Source of the DNA: Dolomedes plantarius
Taxonomy: Eukaryota; Arthropoda; Arachnida; Araneae; Dolomedidae
Length of the DNA: 64,000 bases
Direction of reading: 5' to 3'
NCBI GenBank assembly: GCA_907164885.2
Contig: OU015498.1
Span: 89,513,149 to 89,577,148, forward strand
In this document: in pieces, positions 1 through 12,016 of the stretch
Layout of the letters: each line of letters starts with the position of its first letter
Position numbering within the stretch: position 1 is the stretch's first letter
Notes under the pieces: model-generated
Seen by the model: the letters and a program-made list of their open reading frames with translations, nothing else
The model's database searches: none
Told to the model about the DNA's origin: nothing
Made by a program: the position numbers and the translations under genes

Positions 1-239
1 ATACTTTCTGTATTAAGAGGAGTGGCTAACTTCTCGGATGTTTATTTCTTCAATGATTGTGGTTTGAAATTTTTTTTTTGAAAACAATCATTGAGCATGT
101 AAGATAATTTTTTTAGTTTACATCTGACGAGCTTAAGTTCACTTTCCCATCGTCTTTTTTATGAACACTGATTTCTTAGGACTTGCGCTGTCTTTCCCCA
201 AGGATGCAAGCATATTATGTCACATAAGTCCATTTAGAG

Positions 240-779
240 TAGTGGTTCCCAACCGGTGGTTCTCGGACAACAAGTGGTCCGCTAGAGCCTCGGGAGTGGT
301 CCGGCACAACATAGAAAAAAGGTGCCAAATCAATGGGGGTTTTGAAAGCAATGTTCATCGAACTACATGGGCCGAATATATCCGATGACTATCAGGTGTT
401 GAATTAATTTTTTTTTGTATTTTTTTATGTATTAAAATTAAAGAATTTGTAGTTAAGTCGTAGTGTACACTGTACAATAGCAATAATAAATAATGTGTTC
501 TGAATTGTTTAGTCACCCATGAATCAATGTGTCTCAATTTCAGGCTGAGATTTAGGCTGTCTAATTCTAAAGATTGTAAACAAGGTTGAAACAAAAAGTG
601 AGTACGTATCCCCGTATCCCTTTTGCTTGAGAGATATTCTAATACCCCCATACTCTCCAGAAGGTTCCCCCCCCCCCTTAAGTCGGTGTGTGTGTGTGTG
701 GGGGGGGGTGACAGGGGTCCGCACTGGCTTCAAATTCTGGCTTAGTGGTCCGCAGATTTGTACGGGTTGGGAACAACTG
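240..779. mobile_element. hAT-like non-autonomous element
   Basis: The ends are inverted copies of each other: the left reads TAGTGGTTCCCAACC and the right, reverse complemented, CAGTTGTTCCCAACC. The flanks 232-239 (ATTTAGAG) and 780-787 (ATTTTGAG) match at 7 of 8 bases. An 8-bp target duplication and a CAGTGGTTCCC-type end are characteristic of hAT elements. The inside has G- and C-homopolymer runs and a GT run (about 668-710) and no transposase frame, so it would depend on another hAT element for movement. Confidence 0.7.
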
Positions 780-1237
780 ATTTTGAGGTATAACGCAGCC
801 AAGTATTGACTGGAGTAGTCAGAAAAATCAATATGTAGGATTTCTCACTGGCAGCAGATAACTTCGACTTTCTAAAGTCTTGTTCACACTGATTTGGGAC
901 ATGAGCATACAGTCGGAGATAAAAAATTTAACCAATCACACAGCTTAACGCGATAACGTCATCCGGTGAAGTTGACTCAAGTTAAATGCTGATGAATGGC
1001 TTAGAGACCACGTGTTGCATCAAACCAATGTCATGTCAACAATGTCTGAGCCAGAGGAAGAACACTGCGCTGTGTTCGGAAAACAGTGTGAAGAAGACCT
1101 AAGCAGGAAGGAAGAAATAATCGTCTACCGTGGATTATCATAGAAGCTAAATTTAGCTAAACGGTTTAGAACGTCGGGAATATAGAAACTATAGGAAGGT
1201 AGTGTGTTTTTAGTTGAGGGATTTATTATTATTATTA
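780..1237. other. Unique stretch, no gene seen
   Basis: Moderately AT-rich single-copy sequence with no open frame, TIR or tRNA-like motif that I can support. Confidence 0.5.
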
Positions 1238-1590
1238 TTATTTTCCAAATACGGTAGACGGGACACTATCCTTACCGCCATATGACACCGCGGTTTTGCT
1301 GGCCACTTTTCTGGGAGCACCGTATAGGTGGACCAGCATTACCCCCCCCCCCCTATGGGCCGGTCCCGTAATTTTGAACCGAGTCAAGTGACGAGACCGG
1401 AACACTTGACCTCGCACCTCCAGAGGTAAATTTGAGAACCTTGAGGACATTGCAGCTACGATATATTTTTAGTTCCCCGGCCACCATTAGTGAACACGGC
1501 GGGGGATTTGTCAGAGAACGGCATCGAACCAAAGACGTTTAGACCACTGACCCACTGCCTTTGCCAACCGGCCTACCGCGCCCCTGGATT
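1238..1590 (-). repeat. tRNA-headed SINE, type 2
   Basis: The right end read on the minus strand is tRNA-like: an A-box-like segment with GGTTGGCAAAGGCAG, then a B-box-like GTTCGATGCC near 1518-1530. The middle, around 1290-1345 (gctggccacttt...gtataggtggaccagcat), recurs in the SINE at 58330. The part at about 1355-1590 recurs at 44240-44478. The head is therefore at the high-coordinate end and the element points left. A C-homopolymer run sits near 1341-1352. The low-coordinate edge is approximate, next to an ATT microsatellite. Confidence 0.6.
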
Positions 1591-4500
1591 TAGTATTTTT
1601 AAATTGCACTATTTTGGTGGTGTTAATTCCGATTTGTCGTGCTGTATAATTCATTTGTTATACGTCGTTTGGTTGTTATATAAGTAGAGCTGAAGTAAGT
1701 TCTTTTTTGTTTAGTTTCTTCCCGCAGGAACAAGGAATCACTAAATCACTTAATTTGGTTAAAAATTTACATTACTTTACCAAAAAAGAGCCAAAATATC
1801 ATGTAGCGCACGATTTTTTTTATTTTTGAAAAATATATGACAAATAGAGAAATGTTTCGTTAGTTTTGTTAATAAGGGGGAAAAGGGTTATCATCCCAGT
1901 TAATGAAAAAACCAAATCTTAACAAAGGAATAAATACTTTATTTTGTCTTACAAACTGCATATTAGTCAGAAGATCATATTTACTGTAATATGGATTCAT
2001 AGCCAAATAGGGCTGGATCTTTAAAACTTTCCTTGCTGTTATGCTAAGAAAAATGCGAAATACTCAAATGATTTCGCAGAAACCTAACTTTGTATTGCAC
2101 TAACTATGGATAAAACACAACTATCAATTAATTCGTAGCTCCAGGCTTTAAACTGTTTTCAGCACATGATCAAGGTTTTATATATTTTGTTAAAATCGAG
2201 TTTAATTAATAGAGAGGGACAAGCGGAAAAAAAACCGGACATGTTAAAGCAGAAGTTTTTTGTAACAGTCTTAAGGATGAAAATAAATTTTAACTCTGAA
2301 ATTAAAGAATTCAATGTGAGCTTACTCTGCGAATTTGTATAACGATCTCTTATAAATTACATTATATCCAGTTGAATGAGCAGGAAAAACAAAATCCAAA
2401 GATTTCTGGAGATCAAAAAGGATGATTTTCATTGGAGCATAAAAAAATGAAAAATGCGTTTATTAGCTGAAAATTAGATTCTGTAAAAGGTCACTACCCT
2501 TAAGATGGATGCAAAAAATTTCAACGCGACATGTTATGAAAAACTTTGTTCATGTGATTAAAAATTTTCGGACCAACAGTTTAAAAAATGCTAAGTATAA
2601 AAAAACATTTTTAAATACTTTTATTTTAAAAGAGTTTTTAGTTTGGAAATTATATGGGGTGATTAATATAGATTATTTAATTTTTTTAGTCAAAAATACT
2701 TTAGTATTTAGAAAATGTTTAAATTTTGGGCAGAAAAATAAATGGCAATCACAGTTTAAAAATTCTTAAATGCAGGAATACAATTACTTTTACAACATTT
2801 CGGTGTTTCTCGACATATTTCTTTCCTCTGAAAGAATTTTTTTCCCATAGTACCTTTATGATCAAATCGAATCTTTCAGTGGTAAAACTTACATTTAATT
2901 TCGCATGCCCATTTGTTGCAAAATACTGCACACATAAGCAACTCACCTGTGTTTTTGAAACAGCACCACCGGTATTTAATAGTTTACGCAATTTAGGTTC
3001 GTCTTATACACTCAGTAATATCTGTAAAATTAAATTTCCGCATGAATCAATTGTTTTTTCGTGTTCCACCCTTAAAGTATCTTCTATGATTCAGAAAAGA
3101 GATTTGAAATGATATTCCCTCGTGGTCTACTGATATTAAAAGCAAAAAGTTTTGATTTATTTCAGTGCACACAGAATTATACAGATTTCAGTGAAGATAC
3201 CAGAAAATGTAAAAGAAAAATTAATTGAATTGTTCTTCGATGGCATGCATGGACTGGAATTCCTTTCCCACGAGACTAGCTATTAATAATTTGGGAAAAG
3301 AATGTCCAAAGCATAAAAAAAGTGTTCCGCAGATGTTGCTGCTCTTTTCTTGAAATTTTTATAAGAACTAGCATACTTGTTAATCTTTACTTATATAAAA
3401 TCCTAGAGTAGAAAAAAGTGTAGGTAACCATTCCGGGACGGACCAAGTCGAGAACATCTTAACATTGCGATGCCATTTTCTGAAATTTTTCTTGAAAAAT
3501 AATACCACAAAAGTTACATATTTTGAAAGCCTTTTAAAAAATATGAAAATTTCAAGTGAACACCCTAGCTCGAAACCGTTTAGTTTTTGAAATATCTTCA
3601 AATTAAAATATCCATTGAAAAGAATCATTTATTCAATTGAGTCATTCACTTGAATTTCGAATTAAATCAACTCCATGGTTTTTCATATTCCCTTTAAATA
3701 ACTACATTTTTAATGTTTAATTTTGATGTTAATTAAATTGTGTTTCGCGTTTTATTTTTGCTTTATTTTATTGTTGTTTACTGCTGTTTAAGTATCGTTT
3801 TCAGCAATGCCTGCTGTGTGGTGAGTCATTTACTTTTGAAACAGTTTTGGTTTAGTTTTGATTTAGTTTAGCTTTGTTTTGTTGTTTACTGCTGTTTAAG
3901 TACAGTTTTCAGAAATGCCCGATGAAAATGATGAATCACCTCTTGAAACACTGATCAACAATCCGTCATTTTTGACGGGGTGTGACTAGTGTTTGGTATA
4001 AAAATTTAAACTTACAGACTGACTTTGTATATAACATAGTATATGTTTCAAATACAGAACCAGAGAGCAAAAAACTGGCCAAGGTTCTGAAAAGGTGAAA
4101 AGTCCCATTATATTTAATAACTGAGAATTTTTGTCAAATATTTTACGAAACTAAATTGGTAGTAAAAACTTTAATCAAGCGTTATGCTGCTTCAAAATGT
4201 TTAGTTAAAAGTTTTATTATTAGTTTAATAGGTTTAGCTTCTATTTTATGCTATTTACTTTATTTCTTGTTCATTCAAATTTTTGTCTTTGAAATTAAAA
4301 TTTAGAAATCATCTTACGATCAACTTGGGGTTGCGGCACATTGATTGAAAACTTGCGGTCCAAGTTTGGATCTATCCTGACTAACGGTTTTCAGATCATT
4401 TTGAAGTTGAGTAAAAAAGCAAAAAACAAATGTGTTCTATTAATCTCGTAACGGATAAAAGATCAAGAAAATATCTATTGGAGGCAATTTTCAATACTCT

Positions 4501-4867
4501 ATCATCTTGTAATAAAAGTTTAAGAAATGATTTATCGCTGAAGTTACTTTTGTTAAGTGTTTGTTCAGAGAGGGCCTTGATTTGAAGCAGCTGTTGAAGA
4601 AGTTAAATCAGCTCCATAAATAAACCTGGAAATGATGTGCATGCAGTCAAAGTGACTAATACATGCGCCACAAATCATTTTGTTTTTCGTATCAAAAGAG
4701 GTCTTTGAGTCCAGATTTTAAAGTTTGACAGGGAAGTTTAGGAGAACAAACGAAAAGATAAAAATTTAATGACAAACCGAGTTATGTGTAGTTTAATTTT
4801 ATTGCTATATCTGTTAAAAGCTGAAACGCTAAAATGTAATTACCATGTAAGAATTGCTCAGTTAAAA
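1591..4867. other. AT-rich stretch, no gene seen
   Basis: Long AT-rich sequence with only short chance open frames. The one local structure is a roughly 108-bp direct repeat: a segment containing gttgtttactgctgtttaag begins near 3773 and again near 3881. No TIR, tRNA-like or conserved coding motif was recognised. Confidence 0.5.
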
Positions 4868-5491
4868 TCTATACTTATATATAAAGAGAGAGTGATTTTG
4901 TACGTGGAGGGTAATCTCCGGAGCCACTGAAACCTGTTTGAAAAATTCTTTCACTGTTTGAAAGGTACATTATTCCAGATGGACATAGGCTATATATTAC
5001 GTATATCTGATCATCTATACTTATATATAAAGAGAGAGCGATTTTGTACGTGGAGGGAAATCTCCGGAACCACTGCACCTGTTTGAAAAATTCTTTCACT
5101 GTTTGAAAGGTACATTATTCCAGATGGGCATAGGCTATATATTATGTATATCTGATCAGTAGAAATAAAGTTAGGGGCTTAATCCTAAAAATCTCCATTG
5201 TTACCGCTACTGTCCTCTACCGCTTTCTGTGCCGAAGGTTTCAACGATCCTTAGAGTGGTGCTATCGCGGTGGGCTTCTGTTCAGACGGTAGCGGTTCGA
5301 ACCTAGCCGTTCTCCGGCACGCCTTTTTCTTTTAAAAAATTAACTTTAATTATTAACTAACGTAATATTAATTTAAGGTATTATTAAGGTTATTATTAAG
5401 GTAAAAATATTTACAATTTATTGGCTATCAACTGGAAATTTATTGGTATAATATTTTGTTCAACCCAGACAAAGTCGGGACGGGCCGCTAG
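4868..5491 (+). mobile_element. Non-autonomous Helitron, family 2, copy with doubled 5' end
   Basis: The element starts with TCTATACTTATATATAAAG after an A and ends in CTAG before a T, the A^T insertion rule of Helitrons. A short stem (CCCAGACAAAGTCGGG) precedes the terminal CTAG by about 8 bases. The first 146 bp are tandemly duplicated (5' ends at 4868 and 5014). Around 5255-5325 is a lower-AT core with a B-box-like GGTTCGAACC. A second copy lies inverted at 23888-24367. No Rep/helicase coding region is present. Confidence 0.75.
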
Positions 5492-6379
5492 TATTTTGAT
5501 AAAGACGTCTGTTTGTTTGGTAACTATCTTATATAACTATTTCCCATGAAACAGTTTCAAAGTTAACAAGAAGGCATGATTAGTTTAAACTACTTTGCTC
5601 CGCCCTCAACGAACTAAGACAAATATTTTCCACATTTCTTCAAAATACTTGATTTTTACTTTAAATCAAAATTCTTTATCTTAATGTATACTGATAAAGC
5701 CCTATATTTTCACTCCCAAAAAGTAACGTTCTTACAAAGCGCTACGTGAAATGAAACGTTCAATATTCCAGTCAAAACCCAGAGAAATGGTGTGTTGACG
5801 TAAATACTCAGAGGAGGACAGTTCTAGAAATTGATAGTTCGAGGCAGGCATTTTAATTGAAAGTAATCGTGCGACAATTCGACAGTGCACTACGCAAACA
5901 AGTCAGGTTTGTGTCAGGTCAACTTCAAGTTGGACGGCCACCCCATAATTCAAAATAAAAGAACATGCCCTTTCCCTATTAGTGGATTCCTTCTTCTGTG
6001 GCAGAACAGAGAGATTCAGAGTAATGACCGCTTTAAGGATTAGAGAGAAATGGAATAATTGCTCCCAGATCCTTTTTTTTTATGTGTCTAAATGGTGACG
6101 TAAATACGTTGAGTTAGCGCTTAGACCGTGGCAGTCCGGACGTTACGAGGCAATTAACGTCCACTTTTGTGACCAGATCGGTGGCTTAAGGCACATAGGT
6201 TGTATACCCACGATTCACGATTTTGAGAAAAGTCAGTTTGAAAGTTTGACAAGCGGCAATTAATAACTATGGATATCCAGGTTGCATCATAGAAAATATT
6301 CATGCACGACAATTCTTTTGGCATTAAATGCTTGTACGTTGGTGAGAGACGTTTACGAAATTTCAGAAAACGTTGTTAA
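5492..6379. other. Unique stretch, no gene seen
   Basis: Single-copy sequence between a Helitron and a TTAA element. It has a slightly lower-AT patch around 6110-6200 but no supported gene. Confidence 0.45.
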
Positions 6380-6792
6380 GGCTGCTGTGTCTTAACCTTA
6401 TTGGATTCACTCACCTCAATGTTATCCTATGGAGAAAATGTGTCCAAGGATTGCCGACTTGGATTTAAAGATTTTTTTAAAAATTATATTCCGTAACAGA
6501 GAAGAAATTTTACACCTTGGGCCATTTTTTTTAAAAATACAAATAATATTTTAAAATAAAAATTATTTAGAGAAAAAAAATCTGGTATAGTGTGTTTTGA
6601 ACGCTCTCAAATACATTTGGTGGACGAAATTTATAAATTGAATCCTGTTGCAAGATGCAAAAAAGTTGAGGCTATCTGAAAATACCATTTTTATTGGATT
6701 ATCAGTATTATGTAGCTGTAAATAGTAGACAAATTTCCTTCATAGGTTAACATTGAGGTAAGTGAATCCAATAGGGTTAGTACACAGCAGTC
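6380..6792 (+). mobile_element. TTAA-flanked MITE, family B, copy 1
   Basis: Bounded by TTAA at 6376-6379 and 6793-6796. It has inverted ends of about 60 bp starting GGCTGCTGTG and ending in its complement. Other copies lie at 27773-28192 (+), 31661-32211 (-), 37960-38110 (-, partial) and 56917-58053 (+, interrupted). GG...CC ends with a TTAA target duplication fit Kolobok-type elements; piggyBac also uses TTAA but starts CC. No transposase frame is present. Confidence 0.75.
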
Positions 6793-6796
6793 TTAA

Positions 6797-7980
6797 GTAC
6801 ATTGTCATATTAAGCGATAGGAAACTTATGAATTTCATTAAGGTATTCCGAATAGTGATTATAAAACGAAGTGTGCTTGCATCTTACATCAAGTTTTGTA
6901 CACAACGCAGACCTTTCAACGCACTTTATAAAAAAAATAACAGATCAAGTGGATTGCAAGTTGCATTATATAAAAAAAGGGGAAAAAGTAGTCACGAAAG
7001 TGATTGCACACTTTCTGTTAAATGAGATAAAATCTTGCCTCTTAGAATTTTTCTTATGACCAGCTGGAAAACCGTAAACTTTTACAACATGGGTGATCGT
7101 CTTCGACATGGATTCAACAAGTTTTTATAATATTTCTGATCCGAAATTTTACACTATCTTGCATTGTTAAGAATGGTTATTACTTTCAAAAAATATTTTA
7201 TTTTGAACGTCAAATTCTAGACACATAAAATGTGGTCTCTGGGGATTACATCTAGAGATTGAGGGATTATTTTGTAACTTAAGAACCTTTACAGATCAGC
7301 CAAAGATTTACATTCAAAGCAGCATGCATCGCACGATCATTGTCTTGCTAGAACTGAAATTGGGTTCTAAGGATAATTTAATCTTTTGAAGATTTCAAAT
7401 AGCGTTTGCCAAGTGATGACAAGATATTCGTACCAATTCTTTTTATCATCCATTAACACAAGATTACGGACAAATAACCCCATATCGTATCTTCCATCAT
7501 GTTTCGCTGCTGTAACGAAGTTCTACTACCAGAATTTTCAAGTTTTTACGACAGTATTTGACCATACGAATCAAGGATGTAGAATTTGATTAGAAATCTT
7601 AATTTTTTCCAAGTTTTGAGATAGAGTGTCTAAAGTTTTGGTTATTTTTCTGTGAGGCAGGCTTTTTTCTTTGGTTCCCGGTTATGGCATTAGTATATCA
7701 GACGGCTTTCAGACAGCAGTCTGTAGAGTAACAGTCCTTCCGTACGACTCAATCAGTCCTGCTGTAAGTATGGGAGCACCAACATGCAGTATTTGATTTC
7801 ATTTAAAATATTTTGAAAATAATACCTCTTTTTTCTCTGAAAACATGTCACTGAGGTTTTTTATTTCTTTTGGGGAATATGGTAGTTTTTATAAATATTA
7901 CCGAGAACTGTTGAATGACTGCAGACTTAAAGATTATTATTATTATTATTATTATAACCCTCTTCTTAAAGACGGATATA
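6797..7980. other. Unique stretch, no gene seen
   Basis: AT-rich sequence ending in an ATT/TTA microsatellite near 7935-7955. Nothing coding is supported. Confidence 0.45.
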
Positions 7981-9065
7981 ATAATAATAATAATAATCTA
8001 TAAGATAATAACCAATAATAATTATTATCAGCTCTTGATAAAATGTAAGCTACGTTTGAAAATAAGCTTGTTAAATGCATTCCATCACTGAGCGCAGCTC
8101 TCAAGCACAGGCTAGTTAATGAATTAAGGGTGCTTGAGTATCCGCCATATTGGATTTGCTCAGCTTAGTGTTAACCTATGGAGAAAAGTTTCTCACCGAT
8201 CCTCGCCTTGCCTTTAGAGATTTTTCTTTAAAAAAATTGTATTCTTTTATGGAATCAGAAATTCGAGACTAATGTATAACTTCCATTTTTTCAAACACAA
8301 TAAATGGCAACATGACATTCTAAAGTGCTATGAATCCTCGATCACGCTCGGTAGAGATGTTGTTTCTAATTTGCCTGAATTTATTCCAGATCAGGTACAT
8401 ATAGGCTAGCGGGCGGAGTGCATCACAAGGGGCAGAGTCCGATTTAGCCAGGTGCCACCTCAATTTTGACAGAGTAACCCCAAGGGCGGCATCTGGGGGG
8501 GGGGGGGGATCGTACTCTCTCCTACCCTCTCTGAACTTAAAGACGGACTTTGCGGTCTACGGATTTAAAGTGCGCATATCCGGCCTAGACACATGTCTTT
8601 TATGGAGCTAGTCGGGATTTGATTCGAGTACACTCAGCAATGAAAGCCGACGCGCTACCACTTGCCTACCTCGAGCCCGGGCTCAGTAGTAATGATAATA
8701 ATGGAAATTATTGATTGTGATAATTATTATATCCTTTATTTATTCTTATTAAATAGGCTTATAATAATGATAATCTATAAGATAATAACTATTATCAACT
8801 CTTGATAAAATGTAAACTTTGTTTGAAAATAAGCTTGTTAAATGCATTCCATCACTGAGTGCAGCTCTTCAAGCACAGGCTAGTTAATGAATTAAGGGTG
8901 CTTGAGTATCCGCCATATTGGATTTGCTCAGCTTAGTGCTAACCTATGGAGAAAAGTTTCTCACCGATCCTCGGCTTGCCTTTAAAGATTTTTCTAAAAA
9001 AAATTGTATCCTTTTATGGAATCAGAAATTCGAGAGTAATGTATAACTTCCATTTTTCCAAGAAG
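7981..9065 (+). repeat. Direct duplication of a ~300-bp block (offset 767 bp)
   Basis: The block at 7981-8290 recurs at about 8765-9060; for example the segment gcattccatcactgag occurs at 8077 and 8844. The repeated block includes a TTAA followed by GGGTGCTTGAG and a stretch resembling the left arm of TTAA family B (shared ccatattggatttgctcagc...gttaacctatggagaaaa). It therefore carries a diverged relative of that family together with its flank. A SINE and AT-rich sequence separate the two blocks. Confidence 0.7.
8386..8692 (-). repeat. tRNA-headed SINE, type 1
   Basis: On the minus strand the high-coordinate end reads as a tRNA-like head: A-box-like GCAAGTGGTAGCGCGTCGGC near 8650-8670 and a degenerate B box near 8615-8635. 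The body (gtccgatttagccaggtgcc... cggcatctggg... tatccggcctagacac) matches the SINEs at 10391-11376 and 30655-30919. It has a G run at 8496-8508. Confidence 0.65.
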
Positions 9066-9412
9066 CTCGAAATAGTATTTTTAAATTTATACGACTCGGG
9101 GGAAAAATGCAATGTGTTATGTTTTGAACGCAGATAATTTTCTTTGATGGATGAAGCTTAAAAAAATATAGAGGTATAATTGAACAGAAAAATTAAGGCT
9201 CTCTAAAATGCCATCTTTGTTTGATTATCACTATTTCTGTAACTACAAAGAAAAAGAAATATTTTTGAAATGAAGGATCATCTGAGCGTTCTCACCACCT
9301 GTGGAGAAAGACTCATTGCAATCCTTCGAAACATCAGTCTTAAAGTGGGGTGAAATTCTCCGACAGTCAATTCGATGCCTACTTGCCAGAAGCAAGGGGA
9401 AATCCGAACTTA
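9066..9412. other. Possible diverged right arm of a TTAA-B relative
   Basis: The stretch about 9120-9250 (gaacgcagataat... ggctctctaaaatgccatctttg...gattatcactattt) weakly follows the order of the right half of TTAA family B. The terminus is not recognisable, so I treat it as a relict. No gene is visible. Confidence 0.3.
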
Positions 9413-10206
9413 TCTATATCAACAGTTCCGTAACTGATTGACTGACTGACATACAACGCACAGACCAAACCGCTGGACCTAAAAGGCTGAAATTTTGCAT
9501 GGCGATTCTTCTTATAGTGTAGGGGTGCACTAAGAAAGATTTTTGAAAAATTCTCCTTAGATTTTTTTAAATTGAATTTTTAAACTGTTTTAGTGACTTT
9601 TTTAAAGTTTGCATTTAAAATAATAAAATGAGGGTTATAAAATTTATATCACGAGAAAGATCATAAAAATTCCTTTAAAATGAAATCTTTTTCGAATCTT
9701 TATCTCCATTTTCTGATTTTTGGTGAATTTTTAAAGATTCATTTTTAGAATTTAATTTATTAAATGCTGATCACGTGGTTTCCTTTTCAGGTACTTTAAA
9801 TTAATTTATCGTCACGTGCATAACACCTAAGTAGACAAAAAAAAATTTTTATTTTCTTGCTAATGCGGCAGACGATTGGATATTATCCAAAAAAATATTA
9901 AAATACAATAAAAGATATTATGTTCCTCAAATCGTACTATATTGACTGTAATTTATTCTTTAGTATGTCCAATTACATTTAATTTGAATATTTTCTTCTA
10001 CGTTATTTTGCCTATAAAAATATCCCTTACGATTTTTTTTTATAAATATATATATTTTTTTTACATCAGTTGTATACATTGATCCTCTTATTTATAATAA
10101 ATAAATAAATAAATACATATATATATATAATTTGCATTAATTGCATACATTGACCATTGTATGTAATTTGAATGTATTCCGTAGCGAAGTGCGGGTTTTC
10201 AGCTAG
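9413..10206 (+). mobile_element. Non-autonomous Helitron, family 1, copy 1
   Basis: Starts TC after A and ends CTAG before T (10207). The 5' end carries the family hallmark acagttccgtaactgattg with short TGAC/TGAT repeats. The 3' end has a stem (CCGTAGCGAAGTGCGGG) about 11 bases before CTAG. Five further copies occur in the window. No coding capacity. Confidence 0.85.
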
Positions 10207-10390
10207 TATATATATATTTTCCTTTGTACCCAACTGCTTCAAAGGCTTGTAAATGAGGGATTTTTGCCCATCTTATTTCCGTTGGAAACTTTTGACTATT
10301 TCGGGAAGTACGCCAGACATCACTAAAAGTCACATAGCATTTAAAGTTATCTCAAAAGTAATTTAAGATTTTTTTTCTAAAGCTTATTTA

Positions 10391-11376
10391 TGTTTTTGTT
10401 GCTTATGCCCTCTGGCCAGAATGTATTCCAGAACAGGTCCATATAGGCTTGCAAACTGAGTGGTGCGGCTTATAATTTTATGATTGCACCACAAGGGTCG
10501 GAGTCCGTCTTAGCCAAGTGCCACCTCAATTTTGACCGGTGTCCCCTCCGTTTCGCCGACACCAAATTTCTTTCTCCCCTTTTTTTCGCCATTTCGCCGA
10601 CACGAAATTTCCTTCCGCCCTGTTTTTCCCGTTCAAGCTTCCCTTTTGAGATATTTAGGAATTTCAAGTCGGCGAGGGTTTATAATATATTTAAAAATAT
10701 GTTTGATCACTAACCATTGATTTGATGGATTTTATTCATTTACCGAAGGACTTTTGCTCCTTAATCCTTCACTTATTTTTTTCATTTAAAAAAAACCTTT
10801 CTTGTTTTAGAAAAATAGATTTTCAAAAGACAAATGTATATGTATGGCTATGTATTCTTATTAACCGTAAATATATTAGAAAACATTCAGTAAAAAATAT
10901 GAAACAAAGTATTTTGTAATAGTTTCCCAAATGGACGGCACTTCAACCAATTTTGCTGTGCAATTTTTGGCCTCTAAAATATTTTCTGGAAGTTACTTAA
11001 GACATCTAGATTTATTCTTTATGAGTGTTCATAGTGTAGTTTGTAAATAAACATTTGTCAACGAGAAGGGGGGAGGAATTTTCGTGTCGGCGAAACAAGG
11101 GTGATGATTCTCCTCTTTTTGGGGAATTTGTCAACGAGAGGAGGAAGGAAATTTCAGTGTCGGCGAAATGGGGGATGAACCTTTTGAGCGAGCAACCCCT
11201 AGGGGTGACATCTGGGGTCATCTGGATCGTACGCCCCCCCCCCCCCATTAACCCCAAAGAAGGACTTTCTGATTTAACATGCACATATCCGGCCTAAACA
11301 CGAAGGCATTTTATGGCGCTTGTCGGGATTTGATCCGAGCAGTACCGAAAGCCAACACACTACCACGAGGATACCT
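10391..11376 (-). repeat. SINE type 1, split by an inserted element
   Basis: The left part, 10391-10538, and right part, 11182-11376, together match the SINEs at 8386 and 30655. The tRNA-like head is at the high-coordinate end on the minus strand (A-box-like CGTGGTAGTGTGTTGGC near 11350-11370). The interruption is a 643-bp element with a 9-bp target duplication (TTTTGACCG/TTTTGAGCG). Confidence 0.7.
10539..11181. mobile_element. MULE-like non-autonomous element with doubled terminal motifs
   Basis: Flanked by a 9-bp target duplication, 10530-10538 and 11182-11190, with one mismatch, inside a SINE whose uninterrupted form is seen at 30798. Each end carries two direct copies of a motif containing TTTCGCCGACAC followed by gAAATTTCC. 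The pair at the right is inverted relative to the pair at the left (left near 10550 and 10594; right near 11082-11095 and 11150-11168). A 9-bp duplication suggests Mutator-like elements. The interior is AT-rich and non-coding. Confidence 0.6.
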
Positions 11377-12016
11377 ATGGACCATTTTGGTTTATACTCA
11401 CCATTATCAGCAGTTTCAATTTATTGGAATCACACAAAATAATAGTTCTAATTCAACTGAAAAACATAAAAAAATGAAGTAAGTTATAAATGCGTCTCAC
11501 ATATGAAAAATAATTTTGAGAGCATGAAATACTCCCAATACCCAGAGAATGCACAAACGAGATAAAAATGGAATTTTTCACTGCCCGCAGATAAACATTG
11601 CAAAAGAAAACGCGCAATATTCCTTCAACCCCATAAAAACTGCTGAATAGAATATAGAAATTAAGAAAGTTCACTTCCCTTATTTCAGTATCCATACTTA
11701 TGCTCAGGACAAAAGAAAAATTCCTTCCTTTTATACAAATGACATAATTAAAAGCAGAAGACGAAAAAATATAATCCCTGTAAATTTCTTATATCCTTAA
11801 GGTCGTAATGAAAGCCATTAAGCGGAACGTTCTGCCGGTAAATTATTTTGCCACCTATAAAATCTAATCAATGTTTGTCAGGTTCGCATTTAATCTCGTT
11901 AATCGAAGCGTTAAGATTAATTTTTAACGCGCTTAGAGGAGCACCGGTAAGAAGATTTTGCAAATCTTCGGGTAAAACAATGAACGAGGAAAAAAAGAGG
12001 AGTAAAGCCGTTATTT
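11377..12016. other. Unique stretch, lower-AT patch, no gene seen
   Basis: No supported coding frame. The part at about 11810-11990 is less AT-rich and more complex than its surroundings, so it could be conserved non-coding DNA. That is a guess from composition only. Confidence 0.4.

Noticed and set aside
2509..3112. Overlapping open frames of 80-128 codons
   Set aside because: AT-rich, low-complexity composition; no domain or splice context.
5255..5325. Possible tRNA gene
   Set aside because: Only a B-box-like word is convincing, and the segment is inside a Helitron and repeated at 24075.
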